DNA from: Actinomadura hibisca NBRC 15177
Lineage (GTDB): Bacteria > Actinomycetota > Actinomycetes > Streptosporangiales > Streptosporangiaceae
NCBI RefSeq assembly: GCF_001552635.1
Contig: NZ_BCRO01000088.1
Location: 1 to 54,632 of the forward strand
Reading direction: 5' to 3'
DNA length: 54,632 nucleotides
Shown one piece after another: positions 38,320-48,525 of the stretch (the stretch's first letter is position 1; the number at the start of each line of letters is the position of its first letter). The translations under genes were made by a program, and so were the position numbers. The notes beneath the pieces were generated by a model that saw only the letters and a program-made list of their open reading frames with translations, was not told the DNA's origin and ran no database searches.

Positions 38320-40562
38320 TCGAAAGCCGCGTCCTCCCCGACGAGGAGCAACCGCCCGCCGTGGCCCACGTGCAGGTGTACGGCGTCCGGCACCACGGGC
38401 CGGGATCGGCGCGCGCGGTGCGGCGGGCGCTGGAGGAGTTCGAGCCGGACGCGGTGCTGGTCGAGGGCCCGCCCGAGGCCGACCCGCTGCTGGAGCTGGC
38501 GGGCGACCCGGCGATGGTGCCGCCGGTGGCGCTGCTGGCCTACTCTCCCGGCCTCGACGCGGCCGGGACGGGGCGGCGCGCGGCGTTCTGGCCGTTCGCC
38601 GGGTTCAGTCCCGAATGGCAGGCGATCCGGTACGCGGTGGGGGCGGGCGTGCCGGTCCGGTTCTGCGACCTGCCCGCCGCCAACCAGTTCGTCGCGGCCT
38701 CCGGCGAGCAGGACGACGGCGACGACGTGCGCCTCGACCCGCTCGGCGCGCTGGCCGAGGCCGCCGGATACGACGACGCCGAACGCTGGTGGGACGACGT
38801 CGTCGAGCACCGCTCCGGCGAGGACTCCCCGTTCGCCGCGATCGCCGAAGCGATGGCCGAACTGCGGGCCGCGCTCCCCGTGCCCGCCGCCGGTGGATAC
38901 CGCCGCCGCGAGGAGCAGCGCGAGGCGTACATGCGCCGCACGTTGCGCCGCGCCCTCAAGGACGGCCACGAGCGGATCGCTGTGGTCTGCGGCGCGTGGC
39001 ACGTGCCCGCCCTGCTGGAACAGGTCCCGGCGGCGGCCGACGACCAGACGCTGCGCGGCCTGCCGAAGGCACGTGTGGCGATGACGTGGGTGCCGTGGAC
39101 GCACGGCCGCCTGGCGGGCCGGTCGGGCTACGGCGCAGGGGTGCGCTCGCCGGGCTGGTACCACCACCTGTTCACCGCGCCCGACCGGCCGGTCGAGCGG
39201 TGGCTGACCGACGCGGCGCGGCTGCTGCGCGGCGAGGACCTGCACGTGTCGTCGGCGCACGTCATCGAGGCGGTACGGCTGGCCGACGCGCTGGCGACCC
39301 TGCGCGGCCGTCCCCTGGCCGGGCTGGAGGAGGTCACCGAGGCGACCCGCGCGGTGCTCTGCGAGGGCTCGGACCTGCCGCTGGAGCTGATCCACCGGCG
39401 CATGGTGGTCGGCGAGCGCCTCGGCGTGGTGCCCGCCCGCACGCCGATGGTGCCGCTCCAGCGCGACCTGCACGCCGAGCAGCGCCGCCTGCGCCTGAAG
39501 GCCGTCCCCGACCCCAAGGACCAGGACCTCGACCTGCGCAAACCCACCGACCTCGACCGCAGCCGCCTGCTGCACCGGCTGCGGCTGATCGAGGTGGAGT
39601 GGGGGGTCCCGAAGGAGGAGGGTCGCTCCCGGGGCACCTTCCGCGAGGCGTGGACGCTGGCGTGGCGGCCGGAGTTCGACGTGGAGCTGATCGAGGCGAG
39701 CGCGTGGGGCACCACGGTGCGCGACGCGTCGGCCGCCCGCGCGCAGGCGATGGCCGCCGACGCGGGCCCGCTGCCCGAGCTGACGGCGCTCGCCGAGCGT
39801 TGCCTGCTGGCCGACCTCCCCGAGGCGCTGCCCGAGGTGACCCGCGCGCTGGCCGACCGCGCCGCGACCGACACCGACGTGGCGCACCTGATGGAGGCGC
39901 TGCCCGCGCTGGTGCGGGCGCTGCGGTACGGGGACGTGCGGGGCACGGCGACGGGCCCGCTGCGCGAGGTGGTGGACGCCTTGGCCGTGCGCGTCCGCGT
40001 GGGCCTGCCCCCGGCCACCACGGCCCTGGACGACGACGCGGCCGAATCCCTGCTCGACCGCATCGACGCGGTACACGCCGCCCTGGCCCTGCTGGCCGAC
40101 CAGGATCACCTGACCGCCTGGCAACGCACGCTGGCATCCCTGCTCGACCACCCCGGCCTGCACGGCCTGCTGGAGGGCCGCCTGACGCGCCTGCTACTGG
40201 ACGCAGGCCTGCTGCCCGACGTCACCGCCCGAATGGCCCGCGCGGTCTCCACCGGCGCAGCCCCCGCCCGCGCGGCCGCATGGGTGGAAGGCTTCCTGGC
40301 GGGCGGCGCACTGATCCTGACGCACGACGACGAACTGCTGCGCCTGCTGGACGCCTGGATCGCAGAGCTGCCCCCCGACTCGTTCACCGCCGTACTACCC
40401 CTACTACGCCGCACGTTCGGCGGCTACACGGCGGCCGAACGCCGAGCGATAGCCGACCGCGCCCGCTTCACGACAAGCCCACCCGGCGAGACCCTCGACC
40501 CGGCCCGCGCGGCCCCCGCCACGGCAACGACCCTGCGCATCCTCGGCTGGGAGACCCCATGA
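38316..40562 (+). CDS. DUF5682 family protein
   Basis: A 748-residue protein of the DUF5682 family by operon context and its N-terminal block VYGVRHHGPGSARAVRRAL, followed by PDAVLVEGPPEADPL. The conserved His pair and the VLVEGP strand recall the TraB/ChaN/EreA-like fold, so a hydrolase or metal-binding core is possible. Further blocks are VVCGAWHVPALL and WVPWTHGRLAGRSGYGAGVRSPGWYHHL, both His-rich. The rest is mostly helical. Start GTG 38316 overlaps the ATPase stop and its own stop overlaps the VWA start. It is probably the dedicated client or enzyme partner of the MoxR-VWA pair. Confidence 0.78.
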   Translation: MIESRVLPDEEQPPAVAHVQVYGVRHHGPGSARAVRRALEEFEPDAVLVEGPPEADPLLELAGDPAMVPPVALLAYSPGLDAAGTGRRAAFWPFAGFSPEWQAIRYAVGAGVPVRFCDLPAANQFVAASGEQDDGDDVRLDPLGALAEAAGYDDAERWWDDVVEHRSGEDSPFAAIAEAMAELRAALPVPAAGGYRRREEQREAYMRRTLRRALKDGHERIAVVCGAWHVPALLEQVPAAADDQTLRGLPKARVAMTWVPWTHGRLAGRSGYGAGVRSPGWYHHLFTAPDRPVERWLTDAARLLRGEDLHVSSAHVIEAVRLADALATLRGRPLAGLEEVTEATRAVLCEGSDLPLELIHRRMVVGERLGVVPARTPMVPLQRDLHAEQRRLRLKAVPDPKDQDLDLRKPTDLDRSRLLHRLRLIEVEWGVPKEEGRSRGTFREAWTLAWRPEFDVELIEASAWGTTVRDASAARAQAMAADAGPLPELTALAERCLLADLPEALPEVTRALADRAATDTDVAHLMEALPALVRALRYGDVRGTATGPLREVVDALAVRVRVGLPPATTALDDDAAESLLDRIDAVHAALALLADQDHLTAWQRTLASLLDHPGLHGLLEGRLTRLLLDAGLLPDVTARMARAVSTGAAPARAAAWVEGFLAGGALILTHDDELLRLLDAWIAELPPDSFTAVLPLLRRTFGGYTAAERRAIADRARFTTSPPGETLDPARAAPATATTLRILGWETP

Positions 40563-41899
40563 CCCCCGAAGACCCCGCTCCCGACCAGACCCCACCTCCC
40601 CAAGCCCACCCCACACCCGACAAAGAGCCAACCCCCTCCAACCGTCACACCTCCCCACCCGAACCATCACCCCACGACGATCGCCCCGTCCCCCTGGCCG
40701 GGGCGGCGCCCGCCGCGCGGTCCGTCTCTCCCACCGGGACGGAGGATGACGAGCGGCTGCGGCGCTGGCGGCTCGTGCTCGGCGGCAACGGGTCAGGTCC
40801 GGCTCTGAGCGGCGACGACGCGCGCATGGACGCGGCCCTGGAGAAGCTCTACGGCACCGGCGAAGGCCGCTCCCGCCCCGGCCCCCGCAGTGCGGGCCTG
40901 GGCGACTCGGCTCCCTCGGTCGCGCGCTGGCTGGGCGACATCCGCGCCTACTTCCCCTCCTCCGTCGTCCAGGTCATGCAGAAGGACGCCCTGGAACGGC
41001 TCAACCTCACCCGGCTCCTTCTGGAGCCCGAGCTGCTGGACGCCGTCGAGCCCGACGTCCACCTGGTCGGCACCCTGCTGTCGCTGACCCGCGTGCTGCC
41101 GGACCGGGCGCGGGAGTCGGCCCGCGCGGTCGTGCGCAAGGTCGTCGCCGACCTGGAGGAGCGCCTCGCCCGCCGCACCCGCTCGGCGGTCGGCGGCGCG
41201 CTGGACCGCGCGGCCCGCGGCCGCCGCCCGCGCCGCCCCTCCGAGGTCGACTGGGACCGCACCATCCGCGCCAACCTGCACCACTACCTGCCCGATCACC
41301 GCACACTGGTCCCCGAACGGCTGGTCGGCCACGCGCGGCGACGCGACACGATCGAGCGCGAGGTGATCCTGGCGCTGGACCAGAGCGGTTCGATGGCCGC
41401 CTCGGTCGTGCACGCGGGCGTGCTGGGCGCGGCGCTGGCCGCGCTGCCGTCGCTGCGCACCCGCCTGGTGGCCTTCGACACCGCCGTCACCGACCTGACC
41501 GAGCACCTGCACGACCCCGTCGAGCTGCTGTTCGGCACCCAGCTCGGCGGCGGCACCGACGTCAACCGGGCCCTCGCCTACTGCCAGGGCCTGGTCACCC
41601 GGCCCGCCGACACCGTGCTGGTGCTGGTCAGCGACCTGTTCGAGGGCGGCCGGCGCGACGAGATGTTGCAGCGCGCGGCCGCGCTGACCGCCGCCGGAGT
41701 GCGGATGGTGGTGCTGCTGGCCCTGTCGGACGAGGGCGCCCCGGCCCACGACCACGAGACCGCCGCCGCCCTGGCCGCGCTCGGCGTCCCGGCGTTCGCG
41801 TGCACCCCCGACGCCTTCCCCGACCTGATGGCCGCCGCCATCGAGGGCCGCACCCCGACCGACCTGGCCGAAGCGGCCGAACCGACCCGTCAGGCGTGA
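40559..41899 (+). CDS. VWA domain protein of the MoxR operon
   Basis: A 446-residue cytoplasmic VWA protein. The MIDAS motif is Asp274-x-Ser276-x-Ser278 (LALDQSGSMAAS), with GGGTDVNRAL and VLVSDLFEGG supplying the Thr and Asp. A helical region (about 115-260) precedes it, as in YehP-like partners of MoxR ATPases. The first 60 residues are Pro/Thr/Ser-rich low complexity with weaker third-position bias. ATG 40559 overlaps the previous stop. The last gene of the operon; a hairpin follows at its stop. VWA partners usually bridge the ATPase to the substrate. Confidence 0.88.
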   Translation: MTPEDPAPDQTPPPQAHPTPDKEPTPSNRHTSPPEPSPHDDRPVPLAGAAPAARSVSPTGTEDDERLRRWRLVLGGNGSGPALSGDDARMDAALEKLYGTGEGRSRPGPRSAGLGDSAPSVARWLGDIRAYFPSSVVQVMQKDALERLNLTRLLLEPELLDAVEPDVHLVGTLLSLTRVLPDRARESARAVVRKVVADLEERLARRTRSAVGGALDRAARGRRPRRPSEVDWDRTIRANLHHYLPDHRTLVPERLVGHARRRDTIEREVILALDQSGSMAASVVHAGVLGAALAALPSLRTRLVAFDTAVTDLTEHLHDPVELLFGTQLGGGTDVNRALAYCQGLVTRPADTVLVLVSDLFEGGRRDEMLQRAAALTAAGVRMVVLLALSDEGAPAHDHETAAALAALGVPAFACTPDAFPDLMAAAIEGRTPTDLAEAAEPTRQA

Positions 41900-41918
41900 C
41901 CCGGCCCGCCGGGGTCAC
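41896..41918. terminator. Hairpin between VWA and kinase genes
   Basis: GTGACCC (41896-41902) pairs with GGGTCAC (41912-41918). The VWA stop codon lies in the left arm. Confidence 0.5.
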
Positions 41919-41923
41919 CGCCG

Positions 41924-43690
<1,767 letters not shown>

Positions 43691-43824
43691 GTGCATCCCC
43701 CGTGGAACCGCCGGGCCCCGCCCGGCGGCTGGTAACGAAATTACGAATGTTCGACGGGGCACAAAATGCTCTGCCGCGGCATCAAAGAGTATAGGTTAGG
43801 TCGGCCGCTAGGGGGAGATGGCAC

Positions 43825-44898
43825 ATGTCGGAGATCAATTCCCGAATTACCGGGCACAGAGTTCTTATCGCGCCCTTCGTGGCCCTGGTGATGATCGCCG
43901 CCACTTTGACCGGTTGCCGGGAGGCCGGGGCGACGATCGCGCGCCTGACGGTGGGCGCGCCGGGCCCCGATCCGTACACGGTGATGCTCGGCTCCGACAG
44001 CCAGGGGATCCGGCCGAGCCCCCAGGCGGGCGGCGCCCGGCCCGGCGACCAGCCCGGCCTGTACGGCGGCACGCGCCGCACCAAGGGCTGCGACCCGCAA
44101 CGCCTGATCGCGTTCCTGCAGGCCAACCCGGACAAGGCGCGGGCCTGGGCGAGCGTGCACCGGATCGAGCCGGCCGGCATCGCGGGGTTCGTGACCAAGC
44201 TGACGCCGGTGCTGCTGCGCACCGACACCCTGGTGACCAACCATGGCTACCGGGAGGGCCGGGCCACCAGCGCCCCGGCGGTGCTCCAGGCCGGAATGGG
44301 GGTCATGGTCGATCAATTCGGCGCGCCGCTCGTCAAGTGCAATTGCGGCAATCCGCTCACCGCGCCGGACAAGAAGATCTCCGTGCGCGAATCGTCCTAC
44401 TCCGGCCCGTCCTGGGAGGGATTCAGCGAGCGCAAGGTCACGGTGATCCTGCCCCGCGATTCCGACAAAGGCCCAATTTCCACTTTCGTTCTCGTCGCCC
44501 CGGACGGCACCACCGGTTTCAGCCGCCCCGCCGCCACCACCGGCGAGTCCGACGGCCCGGAGACCCCGCCGCCGCCGACCGAGAGCGCCGCGCCCGGCGG
44601 GTCCCCCAGCGGCGTGTCCGGCCCGAGCGAGTCCCCGCCCGCCAGCGAGCCGGTGGCGCCGGGCACCGAGCCGCCGCCGTCGCAGTCGGCCGTCCCGAGC
44701 GAGGCGCCGCCGCCCAGCGCCCCCGCCTCCGGGGAGCCGACCACGGGCGGGGGCGGCGCCGCCAACCCCGAGCCGCAGCCGGTGGCCCCGAGCGAGCCCG
44801 CCGCCGACCCGGTGACGCCCGAGCCCAACGGCGAGGCGTCGCCGCCGCAGCCCGTCTCGCTGGCCCCGCCGCGCCCGGAGCGGCCCACCTCCACCTGA
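43825..44898 (+). CDS. DUF6777 domain lipoprotein
   Basis: A 357-residue exported lipoprotein. A signal peptide ends in the lipobox LTGC with Cys31. The folded part (about 55-235) matches the DUF6777 pattern I recall: GLYGGTRRTKGCDPQRLIAFL, KARAWA, TPVLLRTDTLVTNHGYR, and KCNCGNPLTAP with a CxC pair. From about 240 the protein is a Pro/Ser/Glu-rich tail of over 100 residues, probably spanning the wall. GGGGGAG lies eight bases before the ATG. Codons in the core (for example around 44470) are less GC-biased than neighbours. The function is unknown. Its divergent partner is a membrane kinase. Confidence 0.78.
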   Translation: MSEINSRITGHRVLIAPFVALVMIAATLTGCREAGATIARLTVGAPGPDPYTVMLGSDSQGIRPSPQAGGARPGDQPGLYGGTRRTKGCDPQRLIAFLQANPDKARAWASVHRIEPAGIAGFVTKLTPVLLRTDTLVTNHGYREGRATSAPAVLQAGMGVMVDQFGAPLVKCNCGNPLTAPDKKISVRESSYSGPSWEGFSERKVTVILPRDSDKGPISTFVLVAPDGTTGFSRPAATTGESDGPETPPPPTESAAPGGSPSGVSGPSESPPASEPVAPGTEPPPSQSAVPSEAPPPSAPASGEPTTGGGGAANPEPQPVAPSEPAADPVTPEPNGEASPPQPVSLAPPRPERPTST

Positions 44899-44908
44899 CC
44901 TGCGCGAA

Positions 44909-44950
44909 CGCGCCGACGCCGGGGCCCGGACGGGTCCCGGCGTCGGCGCG
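44909..44950 (+). terminator. Strong hairpin terminator
   Basis: A 15-bp perfect stem (CGCGCCGACGCCGGG with its complement) and 12-base loop just after the DUF6777 gene, isolating it from the ArsR promoter. Confidence 0.8.
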
Positions 44951-44965
44951 TCCGGCGGCATGCCC

Positions 44966-44987
44966 TATATTTGCTCATATGAACAGT
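44966..44987 (+). promoter_or_regulatory. Leaderless promoter and ArsR/SmtB operator
   Basis: TATATT (44966-44971) is a -10 box seven bases before the ATG. TTTGCTCAT/ATGAACAGT (44970-44987) is an imperfect palindrome centred on the start codon, the type bound by ArsR/SmtB repressors. Confidence 0.65.
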
Positions 44988-45368
44988 GCTTCAGACGTCA
45001 CGGCCGCCGACGGGTGCGTGACCCGGATGGTCGATCCTGAGAAGGTCGCCATGGTGACGGCGGCGCTGCCGGCTCCCGAGTCCATCGCCGAGCTGGCCCA
45101 GGTCTTCGGGCTGCTGGCGGACCCGGGGCGGCTGCGCGTCATCACGGCACTGCTCGAAGGGGGCGAGATGTGCGTGTGCGACATCGCGGCGTCCTGCGGC
45201 GCGTCGGAGTCGGCGGTCTCGCACGCGCTGCGGCTGCTGCGCGCGGGACGCGTGGTGCGGGTGCGCCGCGCCGGGCGGATGGCCTACTACCGGCTGGACG
45301 ACTCGCACGTGCGGATGTTGCTGGACCTCGCCCTCACCCATTTCGGCCACCAGGAGGAAGCTCGATGA
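44979..45368 (+). CDS. ArsR/SmtB family metal-sensing repressor
   Basis: A 129-residue winged-helix repressor. The alpha-3 region GEMCVCDIAASC carries Cys65 and Cys67 (plus Cys73), a soft-metal site as in CadC/ArsR, and Cys13 may add to it. Helix alpha-5 has Asp108, His110, His121 and His124 at exactly the SmtB/CzrA zinc-site spacing (+2, +13, +16). Both site types are therefore present. The stop overlaps the CDF exporter start (ATGA), so the repressor and pump are co-translated. A leaderless promoter with an operator over its start predicts autoregulation released by Zn(II), Cd(II) or similar ions. Confidence 0.9.
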   Translation: MNSASDVTAADGCVTRMVDPEKVAMVTAALPAPESIAELAQVFGLLADPGRLRVITALLEGGEMCVCDIAASCGASESAVSHALRLLRAGRVVRVRRAGRMAYYRLDDSHVRMLLDLALTHFGHQEEAR

Positions 45369-46369
45369 GGGAGGCACCGGAGACCGGCGGGCAGGGCCAT
45401 GGTCACGGCCATGGCCACGGGCACGGCGTGACCGCGGGCGCCGACCGCCGCTACCTGACCGCGGCGCTGGCGCTGATCCTCGCCTACATGTCCGGCGAGG
45501 TCGTCATCGGCCTGGTCGCCCGCTCGCTGGCGCTGCTGTCGGACGCGGCGCACATGCTGACCGACGCCGTCGCGATCATGCTGGCGCTGATCGCGATGCG
45601 GATCGCCGCGCGCCCGCCCAAGGGCGGCTACACCTACGGCCTGCGCCGCGCGGAGATCCTGTCGGCGCAGCTCAACGGCCTGACGTTGCTGCTGCTGGCG
45701 GCCTACTTCGTCTACGAGGGCATCGGGCGGCTGGTGGACCCGCCCGCCGTCAACGGCCAGCTGGTGTTCTGGACCTCGCTGGCCGGGGTCGCGGTGAACA
45801 TCGCGGCGACCTGGCTGATCAGCAAGGCCAACCGGTCCAGCCTGAACGTCGAGGGCGCCTTCCAGCACATCCTCAACGACCTGTACGCGTTCATCTCCAC
45901 CGCCATCGCGGGCCTGGTGGTGTGGACGACCGGGTTCGCGCGGGCCGACGCGATCGCCTCGCTGGTGGTGGCGGCGCTGATGCTCAAGGCGGGCTACGGC
46001 CTGCTGCGCGACGCCGGGCGCGTGCTGATGGAGGCGGCCCCGGCCGGGATCGACCCGACCGAGCTGGGCTCGCGCCTGGCCGAGCGGCCCTGCGTCCAGG
46101 AGGTCCACGACCTGCACGTCTGGGAGGTCAGCTCCGGCTACCCGGCCCTGTCGGCGCACGTGCTGGTGGAGCCGAAGGGCGACTGCCACGCGGTGCGCCG
46201 CGACCTCCAGGAGGTGCTGCGCGCCTCCTACGGCATCACCCACACCACGCTGGAGGTCGACCACGTGGACGACCGCTTCCACTGCGAGGACCCGCACGGC
46301 CCGCGCCACGTGGCGGCCGACGCCGACGAGCCGCACGAGCACATCGGCCGCACCGGCTGCGACCACTGA
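45365..46369 (+). CDS. CDF family metal exporter (CzcD/ZitB-like)
   Basis: A 334-residue cation-diffusion-facilitator exporter in the inner membrane. It has a His/Gly N-terminus (five HG units at 12-21), six hydrophobic helices and the zinc site A residues His63 and Asp67 (AAHMLTDA) with His168 and Asp172 (HILND). A C-terminal ferredoxin-like domain holds VHDLHVWEVSSGYPALSAHV, and the tail is His/Asp/Cys-rich. The His/Asp site favours Zn(II) with Cd(II) or Co(II) possible. ATG 45365 overlaps the ArsR stop, tying expression to metal sensing. Its end is seven bases from the convergent amidohydrolase stop. Confidence 0.92.
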   Translation: MREAPETGGQGHGHGHGHGHGVTAGADRRYLTAALALILAYMSGEVVIGLVARSLALLSDAAHMLTDAVAIMLALIAMRIAARPPKGGYTYGLRRAEILSAQLNGLTLLLLAAYFVYEGIGRLVDPPAVNGQLVFWTSLAGVAVNIAATWLISKANRSSLNVEGAFQHILNDLYAFISTAIAGLVVWTTGFARADAIASLVVAALMLKAGYGLLRDAGRVLMEAAPAGIDPTELGSRLAERPCVQEVHDLHVWEVSSGYPALSAHVLVEPKGDCHAVRRDLQEVLRASYGITHTTLEVDHVDDRFHCEDPHGPRHVAADADEPHEHIGRTGCDH

Positions 46370-46375
46370 GCCCGC

Positions 46376-47287
46376 CTACTGGAGGTCGAACAGCTTGGCG
46401 GCCCCCTCCCAGCACACCGCGCGCAGCCACGCGTCCCCGAACCCCAGCGCCGCCAGCGCCTCCAGCTGGTGGGCGTAGGGGTAGGGGATGTTGGGGAAGT
46501 CGGTGCCGAGCAGGACGCGCCCGTCCAGCCCCAGCTCGCGCAGCCGGGGCAGCAGCGACTCGGGGAAGCCGCCCAGGGAGTGCCCCGAGAAGTCGGTGAA
46601 CGACATGGTGGTGTCGAGGCGGACGCGCTCGTACCGGTCGGCCAGCGCGAAGAAGCCGTCGAACTCGGGCGCGCCGAGGTGGGCGATGATCGCGGTGAGC
46701 CGGGGGTGCCGGGCCAGCACCTCGCCGAACGGGCCGGGCCCGGTGAAGCCGTTGGCGACCGGCCCGGACCCGGCGTGCACGATCACCGGCGTCCCGGCGT
46801 CGGCGAGCGCGCCCCAGACGCCGTCCAGCTCGGGGACGCGCGGGTCGAAGCCGCCGACCTGGAGGTGCGCCTTGAAGACGCGGGCGCCCTCGTCCAGGGC
46901 GCGGCGCACGTAGCCGTCCGCGCCGGGCTCGGCGAAGAACGTGGCGGTGCGCAACGTCTCGGGCACCCGCTCGGCAAAGCCGCCCAGCCACCCGTTGAGG
47001 GACTCGGCCATGCCGGGCCGGTGCGGGTAGGCCAGCGACGAGAACGCGCGCACGCCCATGTCCCGCAGCCGCGCGATCCGCGCCTCCTCCGGCTCGCGGT
47101 AGCGGACGGGCCACTCGTGCCCGATCAGCGGTCCGGGCTCGGCGAAGTACTCCCACACCGCCTCCATCAGGCGCGGCGGCATGAAGTGCACGTGCACGTC
47201 GATGAGACCGGGCAGGCCGAGCGCCCGCCAGAAGGCGGGAACGTCGGCGTCGGCGGCGGGCCCGGGAACAGAACGCGATTCAGTCAC
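46376..47287 (-). CDS. Amidohydrolase family protein (ACMSD-like)
   Basis: A 303-residue TIM-barrel metal hydrolase or decarboxylase of the amidohydrolase-2 family. Metal ligands are His32-x-His34 (DVHVHF), His171 (VIVHAGSG), His203 (IIAHLGAPEF) and Asp263 (LGTDFPN). This class includes ACMSD-type decarboxylases and small lactonases; the substrate is unknown. GTG 47287 has no ribosome site, but TAGGGT stands seven bases upstream, so the message is probably leaderless. It is followed at short distance by the metal exporter on the other strand, with no visible functional link. Confidence 0.87.
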   Translation of the reverse strand: MTESRSVPGPAADADVPAFWRALGLPGLIDVHVHFMPPRLMEAVWEYFAEPGPLIGHEWPVRYREPEEARIARLRDMGVRAFSSLAYPHRPGMAESLNGWLGGFAERVPETLRTATFFAEPGADGYVRRALDEGARVFKAHLQVGGFDPRVPELDGVWGALADAGTPVIVHAGSGPVANGFTGPGPFGEVLARHPRLTAIIAHLGAPEFDGFFALADRYERVRLDTTMSFTDFSGHSLGGFPESLLPRLRELGLDGRVLLGTDFPNIPYPYAHQLEALAALGFGDAWLRAVCWEGAAKLFDLQ

Positions 47288-47294
47288 GCTCTGG

Positions 47295-47300
47295 ACCCTA
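47295..47300 (-). promoter_or_regulatory. Leaderless -10 box of the amidohydrolase gene
   Basis: On the minus strand TAGGGT is followed by seven bases and then the GTG start at 47287. Confidence 0.5.
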
Positions 47301-47316
47301 GCCCCGGCACCACGCC

Positions 47317-47392
47317 TTCAGACGACCTCGGCGAACAGCACCGGCCGGACGGCGTTCAGATGATCTCGGCCAGCAACACCGGCAGGGCCGCG
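47317..47392. repeat. 38-bp tandem duplication of the esterase gene's 3' end
   Basis: Positions 47317-47354 and 47355-47392 are two direct copies with 30 of 38 bases identical. The right-hand copy encodes the C-terminus LPVLLAEII and stop. The left one would encode RPVLFAEVV in another frame and is outside the gene. Confidence 0.7.
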
Positions 47393-48348
47393 TTCAGCTC
47401 GCGCTCCCAGTAGGGCCAGCCGTGCGTGCCCCGGTAGAAGTGCGTCGCCGCCGGGATGCCCAGCCGGGCGAGCTTCGCGGCGAACGCCTGCCCCGTCCGG
47501 CAGGCCAGCGCCTCCACCGCGTCGGGCCCGCGCCCCGGGAGCGGATCGTAGGGGCCCGGCGTCCCGTCGCCGCCGCTCAGGTACAGCCGGACGCCCGCCA
47601 GCCGGTCGGCCAGATCGTAGGGGTTGTGGTGCCGCCAGACCACCCGCTGCTCGCACGGGTCGCCCCACAGCGCGCGCCAGTCGGCCGCCGGGCGGCCCAC
47701 CGCCACCGACAGCTCGACGAGGTCGGGCCCGTCCAGCGCCGCCGGGTCGCGGTGCAGCAGGTCCAGCGTGCCGCTGAAAGAGGCCGCCGCCCGGAAAAGG
47801 CCACGGTGACGGGCCGCATACGCCAGCGCGCCCGTCCCGCCCAGGCCGCTCCCCGCGATCGCGCGGGCGGTTCCGGCGCGATATCCGCGTTCGAGAATCT
47901 GCCGCAACTCGGCGAGATGGAAGGTCTCCCACTTCGGCGGCCCACCCGCGCCGCGATTCCACCAGTCGCTGTAGTTGGCGCAACCGCCGTCGGGCAGGAC
48001 GATGAGGACGTCCAGCCCTTCGGTGCGGCGCTCCAGGTCGGTGTTGTCGGTCCACGCGGTGTGCCCCTGGCCGCACACGCCGTGCAGCAACCACAAGACC
48101 GGCCAGGTGCGGTCGGCGTCCGGTGACCAGCCGGGCGGCAGCAGCAGCCGCACGTGCGCGACGCCGGGCAGGTTGGGCGACCGGACCGCCAGGTCGAGGA
48201 CGCGGGTGCTGCGGCGGCGCTCGCCGACCACGGCGGCGCCGTCGCCGGCGGGCGCCGGGGCCGCGCCGGTCCCGCCCGGGGCGATGGTCGCCACGACCCC
48301 TGCGATTCCCGTAATGATTCCCGCCCCGATCACCACTCTCCGCCACAT
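47356..48348 (-). CDS. Secreted esterase-fold protein with altered nucleophile motif
   Basis: A 330-residue exported protein (hydrophobic signal at 5-25) of the putative esterase / antigen 85-like alpha/beta fold. VLWLLHGVCGQGHTAWT (oxyanion loop), LPDGGCANYSDWW and GTHGWPYWERELN (His loop) are all present. The nucleophile elbow usually reads GxSxGG; here AIAGSGLGGTGAL has Gly168 where the Ser belongs and Ser167 one place early. It may be inactive, use Ser167, or have a structural role. ATG 48348 is preferred (MWRRVV); GTG 48354 is possible. The stop region is duplicated downstream. Confidence 0.78.
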   Translation of the reverse strand: MWRRVVIGAGIITGIAGVVATIAPGGTGAAPAPAGDGAAVVGERRRSTRVLDLAVRSPNLPGVAHVRLLLPPGWSPDADRTWPVLWLLHGVCGQGHTAWTDNTDLERRTEGLDVLIVLPDGGCANYSDWWNRGAGGPPKWETFHLAELRQILERGYRAGTARAIAGSGLGGTGALAYAARHRGLFRAAASFSGTLDLLHRDPAALDGPDLVELSVAVGRPAADWRALWGDPCEQRVVWRHHNPYDLADRLAGVRLYLSGGDGTPGPYDPLPGRGPDAVEALACRTGQAFAAKLARLGIPAATHFYRGTHGWPYWERELNAALPVLLAEII

Positions 48349-48426
48349 ATTCACGCCCCGGATTCCCGCATACTTCCTTGTGAGGAATGTCCCCACTTCT
48401 CAGGGCGTTTCAACGCAGAGTAACCG

Positions 48427-48436
48427 TTTTATAAAA
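48427..48436. promoter_or_regulatory. AT-rich palindrome between esterase and lipid kinase genes
   Basis: TTTTATAAAA in a 177-bp divergent gap that is otherwise moderate GC. It may nucleate promoter opening or bind a regulator. Confidence 0.35.
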
Positions 48437-48489
48437 TATGTGGCCGGGTTTCCGGTCACGCCGCCCGGAGACCGCTCCCGACCGGCCGG

Positions 48490-48495
48490 TAGGGT
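48490..48495 (+). promoter_or_regulatory. -10 box of the lipid kinase gene
   Basis: TAGGGT, followed by a leader of about 24 bases containing GGAGGGAGA. No good -35 is seen. Confidence 0.4.
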
Positions 48496-48525
48496 GGCCG
48501 CAACGGAGGGAGACCGATCTTCACG

